Of a stretch of DNA of 64,000 nucleotides, positions 43,430-51,692 are shown one piece after another. Made by a program: the position numbers and the translations under genes. Positions within the stretch are counted from its first letter, which is position 1, and the number at the start of each line of letters is the position of its first letter. Source of the DNA: Actinophytocola xinjiangensis (lineage in GTDB: Bacteria > Actinomycetota > Actinomycetes > Mycobacteriales > Pseudonocardiaceae); the NCBI RefSeq assembly GCF_001921215.1, contig NZ_MSIF01000019.1:103459-167458 (forward strand). Reading direction: 5' to 3'. The notes below the pieces were generated by a model. The model searched no databases. It saw only the letters and a program-made list of their open reading frames with translations, and was not told where the DNA came from.

Positions 43430-45127
43430 GTGGCGTTGCTGGACCTTGACCCCGACGTGGTGGCCACCGCGCGGCGGCTGGCGGCGCTGGCCGCCGAGCC
43501 GGTGGTGGACATCGCCAGGGCGCACACCACGGTCGCCGTGGAGCGGGCGACGCTGCGCCTGGCCGGGATCACCGGCGCCGACACCGGCCACCGGGCCGGT
43601 GACGTGCCGTGGGTGAACCGGGTGGTCGACACCGTGCGCGAGCAGTGCGGCCTGGAGCACGGCGTGGTGACGCCGGCGTTCCACGCGCTGCGCGAGCACG
43701 ACCTGGCCACGCTCACCGACCTCGCCGAGGCCACCGCCGCCGGCCAGATCCGGTACCGGGTACCGACCGGCGCCGACGCCCGCCGCGCCGCCAAGGCCGG
43801 CCGCACGGCGGTCGCCCGCGGGCTGCGGACCGTCGACCGCAACCGCGCCCAGCGCGACCGGCTGGTCGCCCGGCACGGCGACCCGGCGCAACGCCCGTGG
43901 ATCTACCTGATCGTGGCGACCGGCGACATCGACGAGGACGTGGTGCAGGCCGCGAACGCCGCCCGCGCCGGCGCCGACGTCATCGCCGTCATCCGCTCCA
44001 CCGGCCAGTCCCTGCTGGACTACGTGCCCGAGGGCGCCACCCACCACGGGTTCGCCGGCACCTACGCCACCCAGGAGAACTTCCGGATCATGCGCGCCGC
44101 CATGGACGAGGTGTCCAAGGAGGTCGGCCGCTACATCCGGGTCACCAACTACGCCTCGGGCCTGTGCATGCCCGAGATCGCGGTGCTGGCCGGGTTGCAG
44201 CGGCTGGACATGATGCTCAACGACTCCATGTACGGCATCCTGTTCCGCGACATCAACCCGATCCGCACGTTCGTCGACCAGCGGTTCTCCCGGCAGGTAC
44301 ACGCGCGGGCCGGGATCATCATCAACACCGGCGAGGACAACTACCTGACCACCGCCGACGCGGTCGAGGCCGCGCACACGGTGACCGTGTCCCAGCTGCT
44401 CAACGAGCACTTCGCGCACGAGGCCGGGTTGCCGGACGAGCTGCTGGGCCTGGGGCACGCGTTCGAGATCAACCCGGAGGTGCCCGAGTCGTTCCGGCTG
44501 GAGCTGGCGCACGCGCTGCTGGCCAGGGAGCTGTTCCCGGACGCCCCGCTCAAGTGGATGCCGCCGACCAAGCACATGACCGGCGACGTGTGGAAGGGCT
44601 ACCTGCTCGACGGGTTCTTCAACCTGGCCGGCCTGTTGACCGGGCAGTCGATCCTGCTGGTGGGCATGATGACCGAGGCGGTGGTGACGCCGTTCCTGTC
44701 CGACCGCGACCTGGCGCTGGGCAACGTCCGCTACGTGCTGAACGCGGCCGCGGGCCTGCGGGAGGACTTCCGGCCCGCGCCCGGCGGGCTGATCGTCAAG
44801 CGCGCCCACCAGGTCCTGGACGAGGCCGTCGACCTGCTGGACCGCATCGTGCGCGACGGGCTGCTCCCGGCCATCGCCGACGGCACGTTCGGCCTGATGA
44901 AACGCCCCCCGGACGCCGGCAAGGGCGCCGACGGCGTGATCGAGAAGGCCGACGGCTACCTGAATCCGGCGTCGGACCTGCTGGAAGGAGCGGGAGCTCC
45001 GGAGCGGTCGGCGTCTGGACTGATGAGCGCGCGCAGGCGCGCCAGCGCCGAGCACGCGAAGAGGGAAGACGCCGGCTCAGCGCAGGGGCGGGAGCGACCA
45101 GAAAACACCGAGGGGGCCACGAAATGA
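43430..45127 (+). CDS. kamD: Lysine 5,6-aminomutase alpha subunit
   Basis: The 565-residue protein has the KamD/OAM-S TIM barrel with PLP-site sequences such as WIYLIVATGDIDEDVVQAAN, RSTGQSLLDYVPEGAT and RVTNYASGLCMPEIAVLAGL. With KamE it shifts the terminal amino group of beta-lysine (or D-lysine) from C6 to C5, using PLP and adenosylcobalamin. It is about 45 residues longer than clostridial KamD because of a polar, probably disordered C-terminal tail. The start is a GTG right after the amidohydrolase stop. The stop overlaps the kamE ATG, so the subunits are translationally coupled. Confidence 0.93.
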   Translation: MALLDLDPDVVATARRLAALAAEPVVDIARAHTTVAVERATLRLAGITGADTGHRAGDVPWVNRVVDTVREQCGLEHGVVTPAFHALREHDLATLTDLAEATAAGQIRYRVPTGADARRAAKAGRTAVARGLRTVDRNRAQRDRLVARHGDPAQRPWIYLIVATGDIDEDVVQAANAARAGADVIAVIRSTGQSLLDYVPEGATHHGFAGTYATQENFRIMRAAMDEVSKEVGRYIRVTNYASGLCMPEIAVLAGLQRLDMMLNDSMYGILFRDINPIRTFVDQRFSRQVHARAGIIINTGEDNYLTTADAVEAAHTVTVSQLLNEHFAHEAGLPDELLGLGHAFEINPEVPESFRLELAHALLARELFPDAPLKWMPPTKHMTGDVWKGYLLDGFFNLAGLLTGQSILLVGMMTEAVVTPFLSDRDLALGNVRYVLNAAAGLREDFRPAPGGLIVKRAHQVLDEAVDLLDRIVRDGLLPAIADGTFGLMKRPPDAGKGADGVIEKADGYLNPASDLLEGAGAPERSASGLMSARRRASAEHAKREDAGSAQGRERPENTEGATK

Positions 45128-45858
45128 CCAAGCGGCACGTTCGCCCCTACGGGGACACCACCGGCGACGGGATGGTGCAGGTGTCGTTCACGCTGCCCGT
45201 GCCGCCGGGGCCCAAGGCCGACGGGGCGGCGTTGCAGCTGGCCACCAAGATGGGCCTGGACCCGGCGATGGTCGTGCACTCCCACGGGATCGGCGACTCG
45301 TTCACGTTCTTCGTCGTGTACGGCTCGGCCAGCCACATCGTCGACCTGGACGCGGTGACCGTGGTGGAGCGCGAGTATCCGCTGCTCTCGCCGTCGGAGG
45401 TGAACGGCGCGGTGCGCAAGTCGTTGCGCCGCAAGCTGGTCGTGGTCGGCGGCTGCATCGGCACCGACGCGCACACCGTGGGCATCGACGCGATCCTCAA
45501 CATCAAGGGCTTCGCCGGCGAGAAGGGCCTGGAGTACTACCGCGAGCTGCGCGTGATCAACCTCGGCGCGCAGGTCAGCGTCCCGGAGCTGGTGAAACGG
45601 GCCCGCTCGGAGAAGGCCGACGCCGTCCTGGTCTCCCAGGTCGTCACCCAACGCGACGCGCACATCCTCAACACCCGCGAGATGTCGGCGGCGTTCAACG
45701 AGGCCATGGGCGAGCGGCGGCCGGTGCTGATCGCCGGCGGCCCCCGGTTCGATCCGTTGATGGCGGGGGAGTTGGGGGTGGACCGGGTCTTCGGCCGGGG
45801 CACCACCCCCGGCGAGGTCGCCTCCTTCCTGGTGCACGCGATGAAGGGGAACGCATGA
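45124..45858 (+). CDS. kamE: Lysine 5,6-aminomutase beta subunit (cobalamin-binding)
   Basis: The 244-residue protein has the base-off cobalamin motif DAHTVG (Asp115, His117, Gly120). Lys128 lies 11 residues after the cobalt-binding His, matching the PLP-binding lysine of the clostridial beta subunit. The Rossmann-like region AHILNTREMSA/VLIAGGPRFDPLMAGELG follows. It pairs with KamD. The ATG at 45124 overlaps the kamD stop and the end overlaps the kal ATG. Confidence 0.93.
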   Translation: MTKRHVRPYGDTTGDGMVQVSFTLPVPPGPKADGAALQLATKMGLDPAMVVHSHGIGDSFTFFVVYGSASHIVDLDAVTVVEREYPLLSPSEVNGAVRKSLRRKLVVVGGCIGTDAHTVGIDAILNIKGFAGEKGLEYYRELRVINLGAQVSVPELVKRARSEKADAVLVSQVVTQRDAHILNTREMSAAFNEAMGERRPVLIAGGPRFDPLMAGELGVDRVFGRGTTPGEVASFLVHAMKGNA

Positions 45859-46244
45859 GTCCAACTGTCGGGTTCTCGGTGACCCACCGCCGGTACGTGC
45901 CCTACGCGCACGCCCACTACGGCGGGAACCTGGTCGACGGCGCCTACGGGCTGGCGCTGTTCGGTGACGTGGCGACGGATCTGTCGATCCACACCGACGG
46001 CGACGAGAGTCTGCTGGCCGGCTACTCGACCGTGGAGTTCCTGGCGCCGATCCAGGCCGGTGACGTGGTCGAGGTGACCGCGACCCTGACCCGGGTCGGC
46101 AACCGCTCCCGCGACGTGGCGTTCGAGGCGCGCGTGCTGTGCCGGGCGGCGCCCGAGCGTGGCCCGTCGGCGGCCGACGTGCTCGATCCGCCGCTGGTGG
46201 CAACCAGGGCGAGCGCGACCGTGGTGGTTCCCGCCCCGGCCTGA
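45855..46244 (+). CDS. kal: 3-aminobutyryl-CoA ammonia-lyase (hotdog fold)
   Basis: The 129-residue hotdog-fold protein has HAHYGGNLVDGAYGLALFGDVAT and YSTVEFLAPIQAGDVVEVTATL, matching Kal of lysine fermentation. It deaminates L-3-aminobutyryl-CoA to crotonyl-CoA and ammonia. The C-terminal 20 residues contain a Pro/Ala-rich insertion not expected in clostridial Kal. The ATG overlaps kamE by four bases, and the operon appears to end here with an 88-bp gap. The genes for the cleavage enzyme Kce and the CoA transferase are not in the window. Confidence 0.88.
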   Translation: MSPTVGFSVTHRRYVPYAHAHYGGNLVDGAYGLALFGDVATDLSIHTDGDESLLAGYSTVEFLAPIQAGDVVEVTATLTRVGNRSRDVAFEARVLCRAAPERGPSAADVLDPPLVATRASATVVVPAPA

Positions 46245-46332
46245 GATGCTTCGCGGCAACCGGATCTTGCTCCGTCACGGAGCGGGCTGCTGGTAGAGGG
46301 CTCCGGGTGTTCGCTGGCGATCGGAGGGCGCG

Positions 46333-48390
46333 GTGGCGGCAGACCTGGTCGAAGTGGTGGAGGTCCTGGACCACCCGAGGGAGCGCCTGTGGGCGTTGCT
46401 GTGCGAACTGGAGTCCCTGCCCCGGTTCGTGCGGGAGATCAGCTGGGTGGAGCGCGCCGGGCACGCCGAGCACGGCGCCGGCAGCCGCTACGAGATGCGG
46501 TTGTGCGTCGGCCAGGGTGCCGTGTACCGCAACGACGTCGAGATCCTGGTGCACCGCCCGCCGGAGCACCTGGTGGCGGTGAGCCCGCACTGGCCGGGCG
46601 GGCACGTGGCGCTGCGCCTGGCCGACCTGGACGATGGCCGCTGCCAGTTGTCGTTGACGTTGTCGTTGCCGCCGATCCAGCCGCCGACCGTGGTCACCGC
46701 CGGTTGGCTGCGTAAACGCGCCCGCCGGGCGATCGGCCTGATCGACGCGCACCTGTCGGGCACCCCGCTGACCGTGTCGCGTTCGCGGCTGGACCAGACG
46801 GCGACCAGCAAGTCGCAGTTGGCGGTGGCGAAGGTGCTGACCCGCGCGGGCATCCTGGCGCCGGGTCGCCCGGACCGGGTTCTCAAACAGCTCAACGCGT
46901 TGGCCCGGTGGGGCGCGACGGTCGCCGGTGGCTACCAGGCGGCGCTGGCGCGGGTCCCGCAGGCCGTGGCGATCGCCGACGATCTGGGGGTGTTGACCTT
47001 CGCCAATGTCGACGCGCGCACCACGCGGCTGGCCAACGCGCTGGCCGAGCTCGGGGTGCGGCAGGGCCGGCGGGTGGCGCTGATGTGCCGCAACCACGGG
47101 GCGTTGGTGGAGGCGCTGATCGCGTGCGGCAAGCTCGGCGCGCACAGTCTGCTGCTCAACACCGGTCTGTCGGCCGCCCAGGTCACCGAGACCGTGCACA
47201 GCCACCGCCCGGCGGTGCTGCTGCTCGACGACGAGTTCGTGCCGCTGACCCACGAGCTGCCGCCGGCGCTGCCGCGCGTGTGTACGTGGGGTGAGGGCGG
47301 TCCGACGGTGGACGAGCTGATCGACGCGGCGTCCCAGGACAGGGTCCGCCCGCCGACCGCCCCCGGCAAGATCATCGTGTTGACGTCGGGGACGACCAGC
47401 AACCCCAGGGGCGCCCGGCGCCGCAACCCGCACGGGCTGCGCACCGCGGCGGCCGTGCTGTCGCGGATCCCGCTGCGCGACGGGGAACGGATGCTGGTCG
47501 CCGCGCCGCTGTTCCACACGTGGGGGCTGGCCGCGTTGCAGCTGGGGATGCCGCTGCACGCGCAGTTGGTGCTCGCGCGCCGGTTCGACGCCGAGCAGAC
47601 CCTGGAGTTGGTGGAGCGGCACCGGTGCACGTCGCTGTTCGCGGTGCCGATCATGTTGCAGCGCATCATGGATCTGCCGGCGAGGGTGCGCCGCGCCTAC
47701 GACACGTCGTCGCTGCGGGTGGTGGCCAGCAGCGGGTCACCGATGTCGGCGCGGTTCGTCACGGCGTTCCTCACCGAGTTCGGTGACGTGCTGTACAACC
47801 TGTACGGGTCGACGGAGGTGTCGTGGGCGAGCATCGCCGATCCGGCCGATCTGCGGGCCGCGCCGACGACGGCCGGCCGCTGCCCGCTGGGGACCCGGGT
47901 GGGCATCCTGGACGCCGACGGTGAGCCGGTGCCGCCCGGTGTCGTCGGCCAGATCTGCGTCGGCAACGACATGCTGTTCGAGGGCTACACCGGCGGCGGC
48001 ACGAACCGCCGCTACGACGACCTGATGGTCACCGGCGACGTCGGCCACCTCGACGCCGACGGCCGCCTGTTCGTCTCCGGCCGCGACGACGACATGATCA
48101 TCTCGGGTGGGGAGAACGTCTTCCCGCGACCGGTGGAGGAGCTGTTGCTGACCCTGCCGCAGGTGGCCGACGCGGCGGTGGTGGGCGTGCCCGACCGCGA
48201 GTTCGGCCAGCGTTTCGCCGCGTACGTGGTCCTGCGTCAGGGTGCCGCCCTGACCGCCACCACGATCCGCGACTACGTCCACGACCACCTCCCCCGCTTC
48301 GCCGTCCCCCGCGACGTCGTGTTCGTCGACACCCTGCCCCGCAACGCGACCGGCAAGGTCATGCGCCGCCACCTCCTCGCCGACGGCTAG
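46333..48390 (+). CDS. SRPBCC - acyl-CoA synthetase (ANL) fusion protein
   Basis: The 685-residue protein joins an N-terminal START/SRPBCC domain (residues 1-145: VEVLDHPRERLWALLCELE, WVERAGHAEHGAGSRYEMRL, DIEILVH-type strands) to an AMP-forming synthetase (about 175-685). The ANL core motifs are present: P-loop ILTSGTTSNPRGARRR, NLYGSTEVSW, VTGDVGHLDADGRLFVSGR and the C-terminal catalytic lysine in RNATGKVMRR. It probably activates a fatty or aromatic acid; the SRPBCC part may bind or present it (inference). The GTG at 46333 is preceded by GGAGGGCG. It stands alone after the lysine operon and ends with a four-base convergent overlap with the VOC gene. Confidence 0.88.
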   Translation: MAADLVEVVEVLDHPRERLWALLCELESLPRFVREISWVERAGHAEHGAGSRYEMRLCVGQGAVYRNDVEILVHRPPEHLVAVSPHWPGGHVALRLADLDDGRCQLSLTLSLPPIQPPTVVTAGWLRKRARRAIGLIDAHLSGTPLTVSRSRLDQTATSKSQLAVAKVLTRAGILAPGRPDRVLKQLNALARWGATVAGGYQAALARVPQAVAIADDLGVLTFANVDARTTRLANALAELGVRQGRRVALMCRNHGALVEALIACGKLGAHSLLLNTGLSAAQVTETVHSHRPAVLLLDDEFVPLTHELPPALPRVCTWGEGGPTVDELIDAASQDRVRPPTAPGKIIVLTSGTTSNPRGARRRNPHGLRTAAAVLSRIPLRDGERMLVAAPLFHTWGLAALQLGMPLHAQLVLARRFDAEQTLELVERHRCTSLFAVPIMLQRIMDLPARVRRAYDTSSLRVVASSGSPMSARFVTAFLTEFGDVLYNLYGSTEVSWASIADPADLRAAPTTAGRCPLGTRVGILDADGEPVPPGVVGQICVGNDMLFEGYTGGGTNRRYDDLMVTGDVGHLDADGRLFVSGRDDDMIISGGENVFPRPVEELLLTLPQVADAAVVGVPDREFGQRFAAYVVLRQGAALTATTIRDYVHDHLPRFAVPRDVVFVDTLPRNATGKVMRRHLLADG

Positions 48391-48740
48391 CGGGTGTCGA
48401 TCACGCAGAAGCGGTTGCCCTCGGGGTCGGCCAGGACGGTGAAGTCGGCGTCGGGTGGGTAGTCGGGCCAGTTGACCTGGGTGGCGCCCAGGCCGAGGAG
48501 GCGGTCGATCTCGGCCTCGGGGGTGGTGGTGTAGAGGTCGAGGTGGACGCGGGGGCGTGGCTGGACGGGTGTCTCGCTGGTGCCCAGGGAGATGTTGGGG
48601 CCGGCGCCGGTGCGGGGGCGCAGGACGACCCAGTCGGGTTCCGGGGTGTCGCGGGGGACGTAGTCGAGGGCCTGGGTCCAGAACCGCTGGGCGCGGGGGA
48701 GGTCGCTGACGCCGAGGACGACCGAGCCGACGGTCAGCAT
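48387..48740 (-). CDS. VOC/glyoxalase-like protein
   Basis: The 117-residue protein shows the VOC pattern: VVLGVSDLPRAQRFWTQAL, HLDLYTTTPEAEIDRLLGLG and FTVLADPEGNRFCVID. It has metal-ligand-like His and Glu positions. The family covers glyoxalases, dioxygenases and antibiotic-binding resistance proteins; which applies here is unknown. The ATG at 48740 overlaps the MarR gene by seven bases, so MarR and VOC form an operon transcribed away from DUF5313. Confidence 0.88.
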   Translation of the reverse strand: MLTVGSVVLGVSDLPRAQRFWTQALDYVPRDTPEPDWVVLRPRTGAGPNISLGTSETPVQPRPRVHLDLYTTTPEAEIDRLLGLGATQVNWPDYPPDADFTVLADPEGNRFCVIDTR

Positions 48741-49183
48741 GGCCGGGTGGCGGCGATGACGCGGGAGAGCATGGTGTGCAGTTCCTCCAGTTCGGTGACC
48801 TCCATGCCGAGTTGTTCGACGACCCGGTAGGGGATCTTCTCCGCCTCGGCGCGCAGGGCGCGGCCGGCGTCGGTCAGGCCGACGGCGAGTTGGCGTTCGT
48901 CGGCGGTGTCGCGGCGGCGTTCGACGTAGCCGAGGGCTTCGAGGCGTTTGAGCATGGGGGACAGGGTCGCGGGTTCGTGGCGCAGGGTCTGGCCGATGTC
49001 GCGGACGGTGCGCGGGGACTTCTGCCACAGCGCCAGCATCACCAGGTACTGCGGGTGGGTCAGGCCGTGGGGTTCGAGCAGTGGCCGGTAGATCCCGATG
49101 ACGCTGCGCGAGGCGACCGACAGCGCGAAGCAGACCTGTCGTTCCAGTGCGAGTGGGTCCTCGCCGAGGTCAATCTGTTTCAT
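48734..49183 (-). CDS. MarR-family transcriptional regulator
   Basis: The 149-residue protein has the winged HTH of MarR: LTHPQYLVMLALWQKSPRTV, TLRHEPATLSPMLKRLEALG and YVERRRDTADERQLAVGLT. It has an N-terminal Cys (VCFALSVASRSV), as in the OhrR/thiol-sensing subgroup of organic-peroxide regulators. The conserved Cys may sense oxidants (inference). Its start faces two CTAAnnnTTAG palindromes shared with a divergent DUF5313 gene, the probable autoregulatory site. It is coupled to the VOC gene downstream. Confidence 0.93.
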   Translation of the reverse strand: MKQIDLGEDPLALERQVCFALSVASRSVIGIYRPLLEPHGLTHPQYLVMLALWQKSPRTVRDIGQTLRHEPATLSPMLKRLEALGYVERRRDTADERQLAVGLTDAGRALRAEAEKIPYRVVEQLGMEVTELEELHTMLSRVIAATRPC

Positions 49184-49191
49184 GTATCACC

Positions 49192-49217
49192 CTAACGATT
49201 AGCGTACTAAGTGTTAG
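49192..49217. promoter_or_regulatory. Two palindromes CTAAnnnTTAG in the MarR-DUF5313 spacer (putative MarR operator)
   Basis: CTAACGATTAG (49192-49202) and CTAAGTGTTAG (49207-49217) share 4-bp arms CTAA/TTAG, with centres 15 bp apart. They lie in a 43-bp divergent promoter spacer. Dimeric MarR/OhrR proteins bind such short palindromes. Assignment to the adjacent MarR is inference from position. Confidence 0.6.
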
Positions 49218-49226
49218 TGTAGCAAC

Positions 49227-49628
49227 ATGGCTGAACGACCGAACCCGATCCAGTGGCTCTGGTACGCCGTGGGCGGCCGGCTGCCCACCTCCCTGCACGA
49301 CTGGGTGTTCGCCGACGTCACCGCCAGGACCTGGGTCTGGCGCCACGTCGCCCGGATGAGCGTGCTGGTCCTGCCGCTGTCCGCCGCCTGCCTGCTGGTC
49401 CCCGGCCCGATCGGGCTGCGCCTGGCGATGGCGTTGCTGCTGGTCATCGTCGGCGCCTACTTCTCGCTGTCCTACGTCGAGGAGAGCGCCGACCTGCGGG
49501 CGGTCAAGCACGGTCACGAGCCGGGCGCGGCCAAGGCCGTGCGTGAGGCCCGCGACCACGACGCCCAGGCCCTCCAGCGCGCCCGCTACGCGGAGAACTT
49601 CCGTCAGAACACCGAGACCACTCCGTAG
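49227..49628 (+). CDS. DUF5313-family membrane protein
   Basis: The 133-residue protein has two or three membrane helices (MSVLVLPLSAACLLVPGPI, LAMALLLVIVGAYFSLSYVEE) after a start RPNPIQWLWYAVGGRLP that is characteristic of actinobacterial DUF5313. The C-terminal tail is charged (VREARDHDAQALQRARYAE). Function is unknown. The divergent MarR gene and shared palindromes suggest it is in the same regulon. Its 3' end overlaps the convergent pit gene by 25 bp. Confidence 0.88.
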   Translation: MAERPNPIQWLWYAVGGRLPTSLHDWVFADVTARTWVWRHVARMSVLVLPLSAACLLVPGPIGLRLAMALLLVIVGAYFSLSYVEESADLRAVKHGHEPGAAKAVREARDHDAQALQRARYAENFRQNTETTP

Positions 49629-50593
49629 GCCAGCGCGGCGATGGTCGCGGCCGCCGGTGCGGTGAGCACCCAGCCGATCGCGATGTCCCCGGCCACCGAC
49701 CAGCGCACGGCCGAGCGCCGCGTGGTCGCGCCGACGCCCATGACCGCCGAGGTCATCACGTGGGTGGTGGAGACCGGCGCGGCGAACACGAACGCCGTCA
49801 GGTACAGCACCGACGACGCCGAGACCTCCGCGGCGAACCCGTGCGCGGGGGTGAGGTTGAAGATGCGCCGGCCCAGCGTGCGCATGATCCGCAGCCCGCC
49901 CGACCAGGTGCCGGCCGCCAGCGCGGTCGCGCAGAGCAGGATCACCCAGAACGGCACCGAGTAGTCGCTCTGGTGACCGGTGATGACCAGCGAGAGCACG
50001 ATCACGCCCATGCTCTTCTGCGCGTCCTGCAGCCCGTGGCCCAGCGCGAGGCTGGAGGCCGACAGGATCTGTGCCCGGCGCAGCCACCGCCCGGCCGCGT
50101 GCGCGTTGACCTTGCGGAACGCCCACAGCATGCCCAACATCACCAGGTAGCCCAGGGTGAGCCCGACCAGCGGCGAGAGCACCATCGGGATGGCGACCTT
50201 GGTCAGCACCCCCGACCAGTGCACCTGGGTCGCCGAGGCGAGCGCGGCGCCGACCAGGCCGCCGATCAGCGCGTGCGACGAGGACGACGGCAGGCCGAAG
50301 TACCAGGTGGTGATGTTCCACAGGATGGCGCCGATCAGCGCGGCGCCGACGACCATCAGGCCGGCGTCGCCGCTGGGGGTGGCGATCACCCCACTGGCGA
50401 TGGTCACCGCGACGCCCGTGCCGGCCAGGGCGCCGATGAGGTTCATCACGGCCGCCAGGCCCAGCGCCCCGCGCAGCGACAGCGCCCGGGTGGACACGGC
50501 ACTGGCGATGGCGTTGGCGGCGTCGTGGAAGCCGTTGGTGTAGTCGAACGTGGTCACCAGGGCGATGACCAGGATGAGCGCGAGGAGTTCCAC
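49604..50593 (-). CDS. pit: Low-affinity inorganic phosphate transporter
   Basis: The 329-residue protein has about ten membrane helices and both Pit signature repeats: ALVTTFDYTNGFHDAANAIASAVSTRAL near the start and SLALGHGLQDAQKSMGVI and STTHVMTSAVMGVG further on. It is a proton/metal-phosphate symporter of the Pit family. The start is a GTG at 50593, three bases after the upstream DUF47 gene, so the two form an operon. DUF47 proteins are PhoU-like partners of Pit transporters. Confidence 0.92.
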   Translation of the reverse strand: MELLALILVIALVTTFDYTNGFHDAANAIASAVSTRALSLRGALGLAAVMNLIGALAGTGVAVTIASGVIATPSGDAGLMVVGAALIGAILWNITTWYFGLPSSSSHALIGGLVGAALASATQVHWSGVLTKVAIPMVLSPLVGLTLGYLVMLGMLWAFRKVNAHAAGRWLRRAQILSASSLALGHGLQDAQKSMGVIVLSLVITGHQSDYSVPFWVILLCATALAAGTWSGGLRIMRTLGRRIFNLTPAHGFAAEVSASSVLYLTAFVFAAPVSTTHVMTSAVMGVGATTRRSAVRWSVAGDIAIGWVLTAPAAATIAALAYGVVSVF

Positions 50594-50596
50594 CGA

Positions 50597-51217
50597 TCAG
50601 GACTCTTTCACCGCGATGCTGTGCACCACGTCGGCCACGTGCTCGAAGGCGTCGGCCGCCGACTCGAGCTGGTCGATGATCTCCTTGAGCTTCATCACCG
50701 TCAGCGGCTCCAGCTCGCCGCTGAACAGGTAGGTGAGTAAGCGCCGGTAGACCTGGTCGGCCTCGTTCTCCAGCTCGTTGATCTTGACCCAGTAGTCGGT
50801 CAGGTGCCGCAGGGTGGCCAGGCGGGGCATGGCCGAGGCGGTGAGCTTGGCCATCTCCTCCAGCAGCTCGACCTGCCGGCCCACGCCGTCGGGCAGGGCC
50901 TCGGGGTCGTAGAGCGTGGCCAGGTCGACGGCGGCGTCCATGTAGTCGATGACGTCGTCCAGGCGCACGGCGAGGCGGTAGATGTCCTCGCGGTCGAACG
51001 GGGTGATGAACGAGCGGTCCAACTGCTCGATGATGTCGTGGGTGGCGTCGTCGCCGGCGTGCTCGGCGTCGTGCATGCGTTTGGCCAGGTCGGCCCGTGC
51101 CTCGGTCGGCGCGGCGACGAACTCGCGCAGCACCTCGACCGCCGAGGCGATGTTCGTGCCGGCCACGCTGAACAGGTCGAAGAACCGGGTGTCCCGGGGC
51201 TTGAGTCGCAGGCGCAT
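50597..51217 (-). CDS. DUF47-family PhoU-like Pit accessory protein
   Basis: The 206-residue, mostly helical protein has the DUF47 pattern (FDLFSVAGTNIASAVEVL, SFITPFDREDIYRLAVRLDDVIDYMD, KINELENEADQVYRRL). The FDREDIYRL motif is diagnostic. It is thought to regulate the Pit transporter encoded three bases downstream. ATG 51217 is favoured because GGAGGGAGGG precedes it. A PHO-box-like repeat lies about 65 bp upstream. Confidence 0.92.
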   Translation of the reverse strand: MRLRLKPRDTRFFDLFSVAGTNIASAVEVLREFVAAPTEARADLAKRMHDAEHAGDDATHDIIEQLDRSFITPFDREDIYRLAVRLDDVIDYMDAAVDLATLYDPEALPDGVGRQVELLEEMAKLTASAMPRLATLRHLTDYWVKINELENEADQVYRRLLTYLFSGELEPLTVMKLKEIIDQLESAADAFEHVADVVHSIAVKES

Positions 51218-51614
51218 CAACGCCCTCCCTCCGATGATCGTCGGCAGCAGTATGGCCGCACGTCACCGGAGCGCCACGTTCAGTGCACCCTCCGTTCACC
51301 GTTGGGGACCGAGCGGACGATCACGTGGTCGGCACGTCCGCGGGAGAAAGTACCTGGTCAACCGAGAGGGGGCATGCGCGGGGGCGAGAAAGAAATGGGC
51401 CCGCCGGAGAAATCGGAGCAATTTGATAGAGGGAGCGATTTGTCCGATGGGGACGGATTGTTTCGTTCGGGAGAATACCGCTCCAGGTGTTCTCGAGTTG
51501 TTCGAGTGGTCGTGCCGCCATCATCGAACCTGACTGAATCGCCGCTGGTGGCGGCACGTACCATGCCTCGAACAGTGCTCGATCGGGGCCCAATCAGTGC
51601 CCCGTCAGGGGATG
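51218..51614. other. Low-GC non-coding stretch with PHO-box-like repeat
   Basis: This stretch lacks a convincing gene: ORFs on both strands (such as one at 51374-51697 plus) have near-random third codon positions. Positions 51283-51300 hold two direct repeats, GTGCACC and GTTCACC, starting 11 bp apart, like the PhoP-binding PHO box of actinomycetes. A 6-bp-stem hairpin CGGGGC/GCCCCG near 51586-51606 lies just past the stop of the Cys-rich peptide and may be its terminator. Confidence 0.45.
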
Positions 51615-51692
51615 TCAGCCACAGCCGCAGGAGCCGCCACAACATCCACTGTTGCCACAACCGCCGCATCCACAGTTACAGCCGCCACGCAT
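51615..51692 (-). CDS. 25-residue cysteine/glycine-rich peptide
   Basis: The peptide is too short for usual gene calling. It runs ATG at 51692 to TGA at 51615-51617 and encodes 25 residues with 8 Cys (5, 7, 9, 12, 17, 18, 22, 24) and 11 Gly; the core reads CNCGCGGCG then CCGGSCGCG. A perfect Shine-Dalgarno AAGGAGG (51699-51705 on the complementary strand) lies six bases before the ATG, the strongest sign that it is translated. The composition suggests metal binding (metallothionein-like) or a ribosomal peptide precursor. No modifying enzyme is adjacent. It is divergent from a 55-residue protein gene. Function unknown. Confidence 0.6.
   Translation of the reverse strand: MRGGCNCGCGGCGNSGCCGGSCGCG

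Noticed and set aside
51358..51669. Minus-strand ORF of 103 codons in the same pocket
   Set aside because: Random-like codon use, overlapping competing ORFs, no Shine-Dalgarno.
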